A DNA stretch of 6,901 nt, from positions 1 to 6,901 of the forward strand of contig JAFAGX010000524.1 of NCBI GenBank assembly GCA_019237515.1. The letters are read 5' to 3'. Position numbers and translations under genes: made by a program. Below are positions 1 through 4,777 of the stretch, piece by piece. This DNA comes from Acidobacteriaceae bacterium. GTDB lineage: Bacteria; Acidobacteriota; Terriglobia; Terriglobales; SbA1. Positions within the stretch are counted from its first letter, which is position 1. Every line of letters begins with the position of its first letter. Under the pieces are notes generated by a model. That model saw only the letters and a list, made by a program, of their open reading frames with translations. It was not told where the DNA came from and did not search any database.

Positions 1-2
1 CG

Positions 3-488
3 CTGACCACGTGTGGGCGCAAGGTGCATCTCATCGGCCACAGTCTGGGAGGCATTATTGCCCGCGCCATCGCGGCGCAGCGGCCATTAGATGTTGCCTC
101 GGTTATCACCTTGGGCGCGCCATTTCGCGGTACGGTAGCGCATCGCATGATTTTGCGCGCGGCGGAGATGGTTCGAAAACGCATCCTCGCAAAATACAGC
201 GGCGAGGTCCTTCCGGACTGCTATACCGGGCATTGTACGTGCGAATTCCTGGATTCATTGCAGCGCGCAATGCCGGCGTCAGTACTCGAAACCGCCGTCT
301 ACAGCGAGGGTGACGGAGTAGTTGATTGGCGGTATTGCAAGACAGATCGCCCGGAAGCGGACTTCTCAGTTTCGGGGACGCATCTAGGGCTGGTCTTCAA
401 CCCCTCCGCATACTCCATCATTGCAGAGCGTTTGGCTCAGACGCGCTGCGAAGCGACTAAGAACAGCGCGACAGGTGAACATCTCTGA
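3..488 (+). CDS. Alpha/beta-hydrolase (lipase/esterase-like), 3' part
   Basis: This is the C-terminal part of a serine hydrolase. The reading frame is open to the left edge, so the true start lies outside the window; the GTG at 24 is an internal codon. The nucleophile elbow GHSLGG is encoded at 36-53 with its serine at 42-44. It is followed by an ITLGAPFRGT strand-loop typical of triacylglycerol-lipase and PGAP1-like hydrolases. The likely acid is the aspartate at 312-314 in GDGVVDW, and the histidine is at 381-383 in GTHLGL, so the whole catalytic triad appears to be present. Known members of the fold hydrolyse ester bonds of lipids or other acyl compounds; the substrate cannot be read from the sequence. 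Whether there is a signal peptide is unknown because the N-terminus is missing. The gene converges on rpsU with only 21 bp between the stops, and I see no terminator there. Confidence 0.85.
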   Translation: MTTCGRKVHLIGHSLGGIIARAIAAQRPLDVASVITLGAPFRGTVAHRMILRAAEMVRKRILAKYSGEVLPDCYTGHCTCEFLDSLQRAMPASVLETAVYSEGDGVVDWRYCKTDRPEADFSVSGTHLGLVFNPSAYSIIAERLAQTRCEATKNSATGEHL

Positions 489-509
489 GGACCTCTGCGC
501 GATCGTACA

Positions 510-731
510 TTATTCCCGGCGCGGATCTTTCGCAAAAGAACCTTCTTTTCGATTCTTTTTGCGCGCGCGCTTCCGCGCCAACGCCTGTTTCACTCGGCGC
601 CTCTCGCCGGGCTTAAGATAGTACGAATGACGTTTTACTTCTTTAATGATGTCTTCCGACTGAACCTTACGTTTGAATCGACGGAGCGCATTCTCTAACG
701 ATTCGCCCTCCTGCAATCGAACTTCTGCCAC
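510..731 (-). CDS. rpsU: Small ribosomal subunit protein bS21
   Basis: This 73-aa protein has the normal bS21 length and plan: an N-terminal AEVRLQEGESLENALRRFKR segment, a central helix, and a very basic C-terminal tail (KQALARKRARKKNRK). bS21 sits near the mRNA exit of the 30S subunit and helps initiation at Shine-Dalgarno sites. The start is a GTG at 731, preceded by AAAGGGG (739-745, minus strand) with a 7-nt spacer. The gene begins 15 bp after the stop of the 74-aa charged protein, so it is very probably co-transcribed and is the last gene of the minus-strand cluster. Following an RRM gene resembles the cyanobacterial rbp-rpsU arrangement. Identification is by clear family resemblance; co-regulation is inferred. 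Confidence 0.95.
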   Translation of the reverse strand: MAEVRLQEGESLENALRRFKRKVQSEDIIKEVKRHSYYLKPGERRRVKQALARKRARKKNRKEGSFAKDPRRE

Positions 732-746
732 GCTTTTGCCCCTTTC

Positions 747-971
747 CTAGGATATTTCGGACTCGTCCAAGGTGTTCACTTCGTCCCCACCGAGATTGAA
801 TAGCGCTGCCTGCTCTGCAGCATGTTCGCGCAGTTGGGCCATTTCGTCCACGCTGTCTTCTAACGGCTTCGCCTGCTTTCTTTCCTTCCTACGCTCGGCT
901 TTATCCCTTTGTCGCTGCTGCCGTGTGTGTTCCTTCTGGCGCTTTGTAAAAGTTGATCGTCCTTTCGGCAT
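747..971 (-). CDS. Small charged protein (MPKGRSTFTKRQ type), unknown function
   Basis: The 74-aa protein has two halves of opposite charge. Residues 1-39 are rich in Lys/Arg/Gln (MPKGRSTFTKRQ, then Arg/Lys runs) and look like an RNA- or ribosome-contacting helix. Residues 40-74 are acidic and end DESEIS. I chose the ATG at 971 because GGGAGG (978-983) sits 6 nt upstream. A longer reading from a TTG at 1043 has no comparable support. The gene lies 75 bp downstream of the RRM gene and 15 bp upstream of rpsU. I do not recognise a named family beyond a remembered resemblance to small acidobacterial hypothetical proteins. The setting suggests a role with RNA or the ribosome, which is inference. 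No membrane segment or cysteine motif is present. Confidence 0.8.
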   Translation of the reverse strand: MPKGRSTFTKRQKEHTRQQRQRDKAERRKERKQAKPLEDSVDEMAQLREHAAEQAALFNLGGDEVNTLDESEIS

Positions 972-1027
972 ACGAATCCTCCCAATATTAGTCTCTGTTC
1001 GTATCCGGCACTGTTTCTGCATTACCG

Positions 1028-1039
1028 GCACAATTGTGC
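1028..1039. promoter_or_regulatory. 12-bp perfect palindrome between RRM and small charged gene
   Basis: GCACAATTGTGC is a perfect dyad in the 75-bp gap between the RRM gene and the 74-aa gene. It could be an operator for a dimeric regulator. I found no convincing -35/-10 pair beside it, so an internal promoter is not supported. A 12-bp palindrome can also occur by chance. Confidence 0.25.
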
Positions 1040-1046
1040 TCAAAAA

Positions 1047-1394
1047 CTACCAGCGCGGTTCGCGCGGCTGCCGTGGATGACCGCGGTAATCGTCGCGTGC
1101 ACGACCGCCTCCGCCGCCAAAACGCTGACCTCCGCTCCGGGGACGTTCTGTTTTTGGTCTGGCCTCGTTGATCGTCAACGTCCGCCCGCCCAGGTCGCTT
1201 CCGTTGAGCGCCGCCATCGCCTTGTCGGCTTCGCTGGCATTCGTCATTTCCACGAATCCGAAGCCACGGGATCGTCCTGTATCGCGGTCGGTGACGAGTG
1301 TGATTTTTTCAACTGCGCCGTGGGGCTCGAACAGGGTTCGCAACTCGGCTTCGGTTGTACTGTGGGGCAGATTCCCGACGTAAAGGTTTTTCAT
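1047..1394 (-). CDS. RRM-domain RNA-binding protein with Gly/Arg-rich tail
   Basis: The 115-aa protein has one RNA recognition motif (residues about 1-80), with RNP2 LYVGNL at 4-9 and RNP1 RGFGFVEM at 43-50. The aromatic residues that stack on RNA (Tyr5, Phe45, Phe47) are present. The C-terminal 35 residues are rich in Gly, Arg and Pro, like the short tails of bacterial and cyanobacterial glycine-rich RNA-binding (Rbp) proteins. It should bind single-stranded RNA in the cytoplasm, probably as a chaperone or regulator. Its ATG overlaps the TGA of the pseudo-receiver gene (ATGA, 1391-1394), with AGAGGA at 1401-1406 and a 6-nt spacer, so translation is likely coupled. rpsU lies two genes downstream. 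Family identification is firm; the cold-response role is inferred from the neighbours. Confidence 0.95.
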   Translation of the reverse strand: MKNLYVGNLPHSTTEAELRTLFEPHGAVEKITLVTDRDTGRSRGFGFVEMTNASEADKAMAALNGSDLGGRTLTINEARPKTERPRSGGQRFGGGGGRARDDYRGHPRQPREPRW

Positions 1395-1993
1395 GGCAAT
1401 TCCTCTTTCAGTAAATCGTCCAGGCTGGTTAGTGTCGCAGTTGGTTTCGGTGCTCGTCCTTCAAAATCTCGTGTTGGAGGAGGCAGGGCGCGAATTGCTT
1501 GGGTACGAGCGAGGGAAGCGGAGCGGACTGCGGATATGCGCTGCGAAGCTTCCAGAATTCCCCAGCGCTGAGGCAAATCTCCCGGTTCGGCAGGAACGAT
1601 AGCCTTCGGAGTACCAATGGCTTCCTGTTTGCCCCCACTTTCCTTCACCGCTTCGTCATCCACGTTGGGCGAATCCGCGAGATATTCGGGCTGGCCCACC
1701 AGGAAGGCCAACCGCTGCGGGGGCGTCGCGCTGCGAACGTCATCACAAAACCTGTCTCGTTGGCCGTGTCCTTTTTCCATATTGATCAACACGAGGTCGT
1801 ACAGGGCCGGTCGCCACCAGGACCGAGCTTCAGGGATGTCGGCAGCGCAATCGACGTCCATCCCGCGCTTCCGCAGGACCTCGGCACGCAAATCCCGTTT
1901 TGAATGCGCGGTGTCGACCAGCAGTACTCGCTTCTTTTTGATTGGATCGGGTATTGGCGCGGAGACCCCTAATCCCAGCAGTGGAGTACTCAT
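1391..1993 (-). CDS. Degenerate response-regulator receiver protein (pseudo-receiver)
   Basis: This 200-aa protein has a receiver-like N-terminal half. Strand 1 is KKKRVLLVDT (residues 19-28), followed by a helix, then MDVDCAAD (45-52), YDLVLINMEKG (65-75) and RLAFLVG (94-100). In a working receiver, strand 3 ends in the phosphorylated Asp; here that position is Asn71. The second acidic-pocket residue is Thr28. The Thr/Ser of strand 4 and the Lys of strand 5 are not recognisable. It therefore probably does not take phosphate from a histidine kinase and may act through protein binding. Residues 105-140 are acidic and low in complexity; residues 141-200 contain Arg-rich helices and a SLDDLLKEEL end. 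No DNA-binding output domain is seen. The ATG at 1993 has no good Shine-Dalgarno and overlaps the stop of the 52-aa ORF (ATGA), and the gene's own stop overlaps the RRM start. Confidence 0.85.
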   Translation of the reverse strand: MSTPLLGLGVSAPIPDPIKKKRVLLVDTAHSKRDLRAEVLRKRGMDVDCAADIPEARSWWRPALYDLVLINMEKGHGQRDRFCDDVRSATPPQRLAFLVGQPEYLADSPNVDDEAVKESGGKQEAIGTPKAIVPAEPGDLPQRWGILEASQRISAVRSASLARTQAIRALPPPTRDFEGRAPKPTATLTSLDDLLKEELP

Positions 1994-2148
1994 GCCGACA
2001 CCGGCTTTGACTTGGCGCGAGCTGAAGGATTCGCTGACCTGGGTTCCACTGCATCCCGCTTCAGCAGTTCGCGGGTTCGCTGCCGCCGAGCGATCTTCTG
2101 TTTGCGTTCCCGGTGATATCTGGACTTGTCGCCGTTAAGTGCGGACAT
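1990..2148 (-). CDS. 52-aa basic protein, first gene of the RRM cluster
   Basis: This short ORF translates to 52 residues: MSALNGDKSRYHRERKQK, then IARRQRTRELLKRDAVEP, then a Ser/Ala/Lys tail ending KPVSA. Residues 8-31 are strongly basic and should form an amphipathic helix, as in small nucleic-acid- or ribosome-binding proteins. Three things support it as a real gene. It has an ideal Shine-Dalgarno, CAGGAG (2155-2160), with a 6-nt spacer to the ATG. Its TGA overlaps the pseudo-receiver ATG in an ATGA junction. That downstream gene has no ribosome site of its own. I do not know the function. It may bind RNA, or it may serve mainly as a translated leader that delivers ribosomes to the next gene. 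Its Arg/Lys/Gln-rich style recalls the 74-aa protein lower in the cluster, but I see no clear alignment. Confidence 0.75.
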   Translation of the reverse strand: MSALNGDKSRYHRERKQKIARRQRTRELLKRDAVEPRSANPSARAKSKPVSA

Positions 2149-2185
2149 AATGAACTCCTGTCATTGAAGCTGTTCGTAAAGCGGA

Positions 2186-2221
2186 GGTGATCACGACTTG
2201 CTGCGCTTGTCTCAGATCACC
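2186..2221 (-). promoter_or_regulatory. Imperfect hairpin in the leader of the minus-strand cluster
   Basis: GGTGATC (2186-2192) pairs with GATCACC (2215-2221). Inside, GAC (2195-2197) pairs with GTC (2209-2211), and GC (2200-2201) with GC (2205-2206), separated by small symmetric internal loops. In the minus-strand transcript it would end about 37 nt before the ATG of the 52-aa ORF. It could be a leader hairpin or a protein-binding dyad. There is no U-tract, so it is not a terminator. Confidence 0.4.
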
Positions 2222-2229
2222 GGCCTTGT

Positions 2230-2260
2230 TTTATATTCCGAACGGCACGGAGGCCGTAAA
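2230..2260 (-). promoter_or_regulatory. Weak candidate promoter for the minus-strand cluster
   Basis: On the minus strand TATAAA (2235-2230) could be a -10 element, with TTTACG (2260-2255) as a -35 at a rather long 19-nt spacing. The start of transcription would fall near 2222, placing the 2186-2221 hairpin at the very 5' end of the mRNA. The spacing and -35 are poor, so this is tentative. Confidence 0.25.
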
Positions 2261-2434
2261 GAATGTCCTGAGCTGTAGCAGTGATTGGAGTATCCAAGAA
2301 TAATTGGTTACTCAAGAGACGCCTCTCGATCTCTCAATCGCGAAGGCGCAAGGTGCTCTGATGACGTGTCTTCGGCGTTGGTAAATTCAGTATACGCTAT
2401 TTGCCCGCATTGCGCCGAAAGCCAAGTACGCTGC

Positions 2435-2463
2435 TTGCCAATTGCCCATCTCGCGTGTACGAT
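2435..2463 (+). promoter_or_regulatory. Candidate sigma70-type promoter of the cold-shock gene
   Basis: TTGCCA (2435-2440, five of six matches to the -35 consensus) and TACGAT (2458-2463, four of six to the -10) are separated by exactly 17 nt. Transcription would start near 2470, giving a leader of about 115 nt before the ATG at 2586. Long structured leaders are known for E. coli cspA, where they control cold-dependent translation. Whether this leader does the same is inference. Confidence 0.4.
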
Positions 2464-2477
2464 GACTGTGTGCGTTA

Positions 2478-2490
2478 GACCGAATCGGTC
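2478..2490 (+). promoter_or_regulatory. 13-bp dyad in the cold-shock gene leader
   Basis: GACCGA and TCGGTC flank a single central A. In DNA this is a compact operator-like site just downstream of the predicted start of transcription. In RNA it would form a 5-bp stem with a 3-nt loop. The position fits either an operator or a leader hairpin. Confidence 0.3.
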
Positions 2491-2585
2491 GTGAGCAGCA
2501 TCTCGCCTCAACAGCAAGTAACCTGCACAGGATTTTCTTCCGACTCTCTCCAGCGTAACTATCAAAAAGGAACAAGAGTACAACA

Positions 2586-2786
2586 ATGGAACAAGGAACA
2601 GTAAAGTGGTTCAACGACGCCAAAGGCTACGGCTTTATTAGCCGTCAAAATGGCGAAGATGTTTTCGTGCATTTTTCGGCGATCCAGGCGGGCGGTTTCA
2701 GAAGCCTTCAGGAAGGCCAGACCGTCCAGTTCGAAGTGACCAAGGGTCCCAAAGGCTGGCAAGCGGAAAACGTGCAGGCGATCTAA
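2586..2786 (+). CDS. cspA: Cold-shock domain protein (CspA family)
   Basis: The 66-aa protein is a single complete cold-shock domain of typical length. It shows the conserved [14 protein letters not shown] start with Trp8, RNP1 KGYGFI (13-18) and RNP2 VFVHF (26-30), and ends [10 protein letters not shown]. Members bind single-stranded RNA or DNA through these aromatic residues, melt RNA structure, and often help transcription and translation after a temperature drop. The ATG at 2586 is preceded by AAGAG (2574-2578, 7-nt spacer) and a more distant AAGGA (2567-2571). It is transcribed alone, divergent from the RRM/bS21 cluster, from a predicted promoter at 2435-2463, and is followed at once by an intrinsic terminator. 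The gene symbol is a family label; bacteria often have several paralogues, and not all are cold-induced. Confidence 0.95.
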   Translation: MEQGTVKWFNDAKGYGFISRQNGEDVFVHFSAIQAGGFRSLQEGQTVQFEVTKGPKGWQAENVQAI

Positions 2787-2802
2787 GCTCCAAAGTGCTG
2801 CG

Positions 2803-2843
2803 AAGAGGCGAGACTCGAAAGAGATCGCCTCTTTTTGTTTTTG
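2803..2843 (+). terminator. Intrinsic terminator of the cold-shock gene
   Basis: AAGAGGCGA (2803-2811) pairs perfectly with TCGCCTCTT (2825-2833). The inner part adds a CTC/GAG stem closed by a GAAA tetraloop (2814-2823). A T-rich run (TTTTGTTTTT) follows directly. It begins 16 nt after the stop codon and is a textbook rho-independent terminator. Confidence 0.9.
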
Positions 2844-3048
2844 ACAGCGCACGGGCGGCGCAAGCGTCACACCAGATTAAATCCCGATTCAAGCGTAGCG
2901 ACTCGGGTGAGCGACCCCGTCTTCACTTTCCCACCCCTAACGGTAACCGGACACGCATTCAAGTTCTCAAGCTGCGCTCGGCCCGGACAGCCGATGGCAA
3001 CTGTCTCTAAGCGTTGCCTCGCTCACACCCGCAATTCGCCTCAATGGG

Positions 3049-3095
3049 ATCCCTCGGCTTCGCTCGGGATTTCGGCGCGCGGCTCAGACGCGCGC
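3049..3095. repeat. Pair of adjacent GC-rich palindromes (REP-like unit)
   Basis: The first is imperfect: ATCCC (3049-3053) pairs with GGGAT (3066-3070), with an inner GC-TTC-GC. The second is a perfect 7-bp stem: GCGCGCG (3075-3081) with CGCGCGC (3089-3095) around GCTCAGA. Their tandem placement in a gene-free region suggests a dispersed intergenic palindromic repeat. The CTCGGCTTCGCTCGGGAT motif feels familiar from acidobacterial intergenic DNA, but only one copy is in this window. Confidence 0.4.
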
Positions 3096-3107
3096 AAACC
3101 CCTCAAC

Positions 3108-3136
3108 TTGCCGCGTATTCCTTCGGGGGGTAGCAT
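3108..3136 (+). promoter_or_regulatory. Candidate promoter of the aldehyde dehydrogenase gene
   Basis: TTGCCG (3108-3113) and TAGCAT (3131-3136) each match four of six consensus positions and are 17 nt apart. Transcription would start near 3143, leaving a leader of about 45 nt that includes the strong Shine-Dalgarno AGGAGG (3178-3183). Confidence 0.35.
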
Positions 3137-3187
3137 AGAGCTTTGCCGAATTCTTAATTTCTCTTCTTAGTAATCATAGGAGGCTTT

Positions 3188-4726
3188 ATGGCTACCGAGG
3201 TACTAACCGGGCCGACAATTGTGGGCACTGCAACGCGCACCAGGGCTTTCAAGAATTTCATCGACGGCGAGTGGGTCGAAGCCTCGACTGGAGAAACATT
3301 CGAAGACCGTAATCCCGCGGATACTCGCGACGTGGTCGCCATCTTCCAAAAATCAGCCCAGGTCGATGTAGATGCTGCAGTGGAAGCCGCGAAGCATGCG
3401 TTCACAAAATGGCGGCTGGTGCCCGCACCGCGACGCGCTGAAATGATCTATCGGGCAGCGGAAATTCTGATCGAGCGGAAAGAAGAGTACGCGCGCGATA
3501 TGACTCGCGAAATGGGAAAAGTCCTGAAAGAGACTCGCGGTGACGTACAGGAAGCCATCGATTCCGCGTATTACATGGCGGGCGAAGGCCGAAGGATGTT
3601 TGGGCCGACAACACCGTCGGAATTGCCGAACAAGTTTGCCATGGCAGTGCGGCAGCCGCTCGGGGTTTGCGCCATGATCACGCCGTGGAATTTCCCCATG
3701 GCGATCCCGTCGTGGAAGCTGCTTCCGGCGCTGGTTTGCGGCAACACCTGTGTGATTAAACCCGCGCAGGATACGCCACTGTCTACGTTCAATCTGGTGC
3801 GTGCGCTCGTCGACGCTGGGCTTCCCAAGGGTGTGGTGAATATCGTCACTGGTTTTGGTTCCATGGTGGGCACGCCGATGACCGAGCATCCCGAGGTGCG
3901 CGCAGTCTCCCTCACCGGATCGAGTGATGTTGGGCGAATCGTGGGCACGAGCGCAGCCAAGAGTTTCAAGCATTGTTCGCTGGAACTCGGCGGAAAAAAT
4001 CCAATGATCGTGCTGGACGACGCGAACTTGGACCTGGCGATCGAAGGCGGACTATGGGGAGGCTTTGGAACGACAGGGCAGCGCTGCACAGCAACGAGCC
4101 GCATCATCGTGCAAAAAGGGATTTACGGCGAGTTTGTGGATCGCTATGTGGAACGGGCGCGGCGGCTGAAGGTCGGGAATGGCCTGGATGAAACCGTCGA
4201 CATGGGTCCGGCGATCAATGAGAGCCAGCTTAAGACCGACCTGAATTACATCGAGATCGGGAAGACAGAGGGTGCACGGCTCAAGTGTGGCGGCAATCGG
4301 TTGAGCGGCGGCGAATACACCAATGGCTATTTCCTTGAGCCAACTGTGTTCGTGGATGTCGATCCCAAGATGCGGATCGCCCAGGAGGAAATCTTTGGGC
4401 CGGTGGTTTCGATCATCGCGTGCGAAAACCTGGAGCACGCGATCGAAATCGCCAATAACATTCCATACGGGCTCTCCTCCTCGCTGTACACCAGAGATGT
4501 GAATCGCGCTTTCAAAGCGATGCGTGATCTTTATGCCGGCATCACTTACATCAACGCTCCCACCATTGGTGCAGAAGTGCATCTGCCTTTTGGCGGCGTG
4601 AAGGCGACGGGCAATGGACATCGCGAGGGCGGGATTGGAGCAATTGATTTTTATACGGAATGGAAAGCGGTGTACGTGGATTATTCCGATCGCCTGCAGA
4701 AAGCGCAGATCGACCGGCCGGAGTAA
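3188..4726 (+). CDS. NAD(P)-dependent aldehyde dehydrogenase (semialdehyde dehydrogenase-like)
   Basis: This complete 512-aa enzyme of the ALDH superfamily oxidises an aldehyde to a carboxylate with NAD or NADP in the cytoplasm. Catalytic Cys300 lies in [12 protein letters not shown], general base Glu266 in LELGGKNP, Asn168 in TPWNFPM, the cofactor-binding Lys191 in CVIKPA, and Glu401 in EEIFGP. The 34-residue Glu-Cys spacing is canonical. The start ATG has AGGAGG (3178-3183) 4 nt upstream. The closest remembered relatives are alpha-ketoglutarate or succinate semialdehyde dehydrogenases (for example Bacillus YcbD), with the similar beginning [21 protein letters not shown]. The C-terminal [14 protein letters not shown] segment also recalls semialdehyde-type ALDHs. 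Substrate cannot be fixed from sequence. An aminotransferase gene follows 51 bp downstream, so a pathway moving an amino group and then oxidising the resulting semialdehyde is possible; this is inference. Confidence 0.92.
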   Translation: MATEVLTGPTIVGTATRTRAFKNFIDGEWVEASTGETFEDRNPADTRDVVAIFQKSAQVDVDAAVEAAKHAFTKWRLVPAPRRAEMIYRAAEILIERKEEYARDMTREMGKVLKETRGDVQEAIDSAYYMAGEGRRMFGPTTPSELPNKFAMAVRQPLGVCAMITPWNFPMAIPSWKLLPALVCGNTCVIKPAQDTPLSTFNLVRALVDAGLPKGVVNIVTGFGSMVGTPMTEHPEVRAVSLTGSSDVGRIVGTSAAKSFKHCSLELGGKNPMIVLDDANLDLAIEGGLWGGFGTTGQRCTATSRIIVQKGIYGEFVDRYVERARRLKVGNGLDETVDMGPAINESQLKTDLNYIEIGKTEGARLKCGGNRLSGGEYTNGYFLEPTVFVDVDPKMRIAQEEIFGPVVSIIACENLEHAIEIANNIPYGLSSSLYTRDVNRAFKAMRDLYAGITYINAPTIGAEVHLPFGGVKATGNGHREGGIGAIDFYTEWKAVYVDYSDRLQKAQIDRPE

Positions 4727-4732
4727 ATTTCT

Positions 4733-4773
4733 CACCCTAGCGCGCAGAACGCGCTAAGGGTGGCGCATCCACC
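4733..4773 (+). repeat. Two overlapping, mutually exclusive hairpins between the metabolic genes
   Basis: The first hairpin pairs CACCCT (4733-4738) and AGCGCG (4739-4744) with CGCGCT (4750-4755) and AGGGTG (4757-4762). It has one bulged A at 4756 and a CAGAA loop. The second pairs GGTGG (4759-4763) with CCACC (4769-4773). Both use bases 4759-4762, so only one can form at a time. No T-run follows, so it is not an ordinary terminator. It may be a dispersed palindromic repeat or an attenuator-like switch just upstream of the aminotransferase ATG. Confidence 0.55.
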
Positions 4774-4777
4774 ACTT

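Larger units (their letters stand above)
2149..2585. other. Divergent regulatory region between RRM cluster and cspA-type gene
   Basis: This 437-bp stretch contains no supported gene. It should hold the promoters and leaders of two divergent units: the minus-strand RRM/bS21 cluster and the plus-strand cold-shock gene. Separately listed within it are an imperfect hairpin at 2186-2221, weak minus-strand promoter elements at 2230-2260, a good plus-strand sigma70-like promoter at 2435-2463 and a 13-bp dyad at 2478-2490. A short inverted repeat (ACGGC 2242-2246 with GCCGT 2253-2257) also lies here. The ORFs that can be drawn through it on either strand lack a ribosome site and resemble no family. 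Confidence 0.6.
2844..3187. other. Gene-free stretch upstream of the aldehyde dehydrogenase
   Basis: No gene is supported here. The open frames on the plus strand lack ribosome sites and resemble nothing. The stretch holds two adjacent GC-rich palindromes (3049-3095) and a candidate promoter and ribosome site for the following gene. The part from 2850 to 3040 shows no structure that I can name. Confidence 0.5.

Noticed and set aside
24..488. Hydrolase starting at the GTG at 24
   Set aside because: The frame is open to the window edge, and the codon lies only six codons before the GXSXG serine, with no room for the first half of the fold.
489..509. Shared terminator between the hydrolase and rpsU
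   Set aside because: Only a GAGG-A-CCTC mini-dyad is present (486-494 region), with no loop or T-run.
972..1043. N-terminal extension of the 74-aa protein from a TTG at 1043
   Set aside because: There is no ribosome site there, while the ATG at 971 has GGGAGG at ideal distance and begins the recognisable family start.
1830..2054. Minus-strand 74-aa ORF overlapping the pseudo-receiver
   Set aside because: It has no ribosome site or family resemblance and is out of frame with both the 52-aa ORF and the pseudo-receiver that cover it.
1077..2138. Plus-strand ORFs of 164, 134 and 173 aa opposite the RRM cluster
   Set aside because: They are antisense shadows of well-supported genes with implausible composition.
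2389..2394. TATACT on the minus strand as a -10 element for the RRM cluster
   Set aside because: No -35-like hexamer lies at 16-18 nt, and the leader would exceed 230 nt.
2285..2586. ORFs on both strands in the divergent region
   Set aside because: None has a convincing ribosome site, and the translations (scattered Cys and His, no domain) resemble no protein.
3353..4735. Minus-strand ORFs of 206, 178 and 227 aa opposite the aldehyde dehydrogenase
   Set aside because: They lie antisense to an intact enzyme gene, rich in His/Arg/Pro as expected from reverse reading of GC-rich codons.
4733..4762. Hairpin after the aldehyde dehydrogenase read as a rho-independent terminator
   Set aside because: No T-run follows; the next bases are GCGCATCC.
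4760..4777. GTG at 4760 as the aminotransferase start
   Set aside because: AAGG directly abuts it with no spacer, and it lies within the arms of strong hairpins. The ATG at 4778 gives the usual family length, though its ribosome site is also poor.
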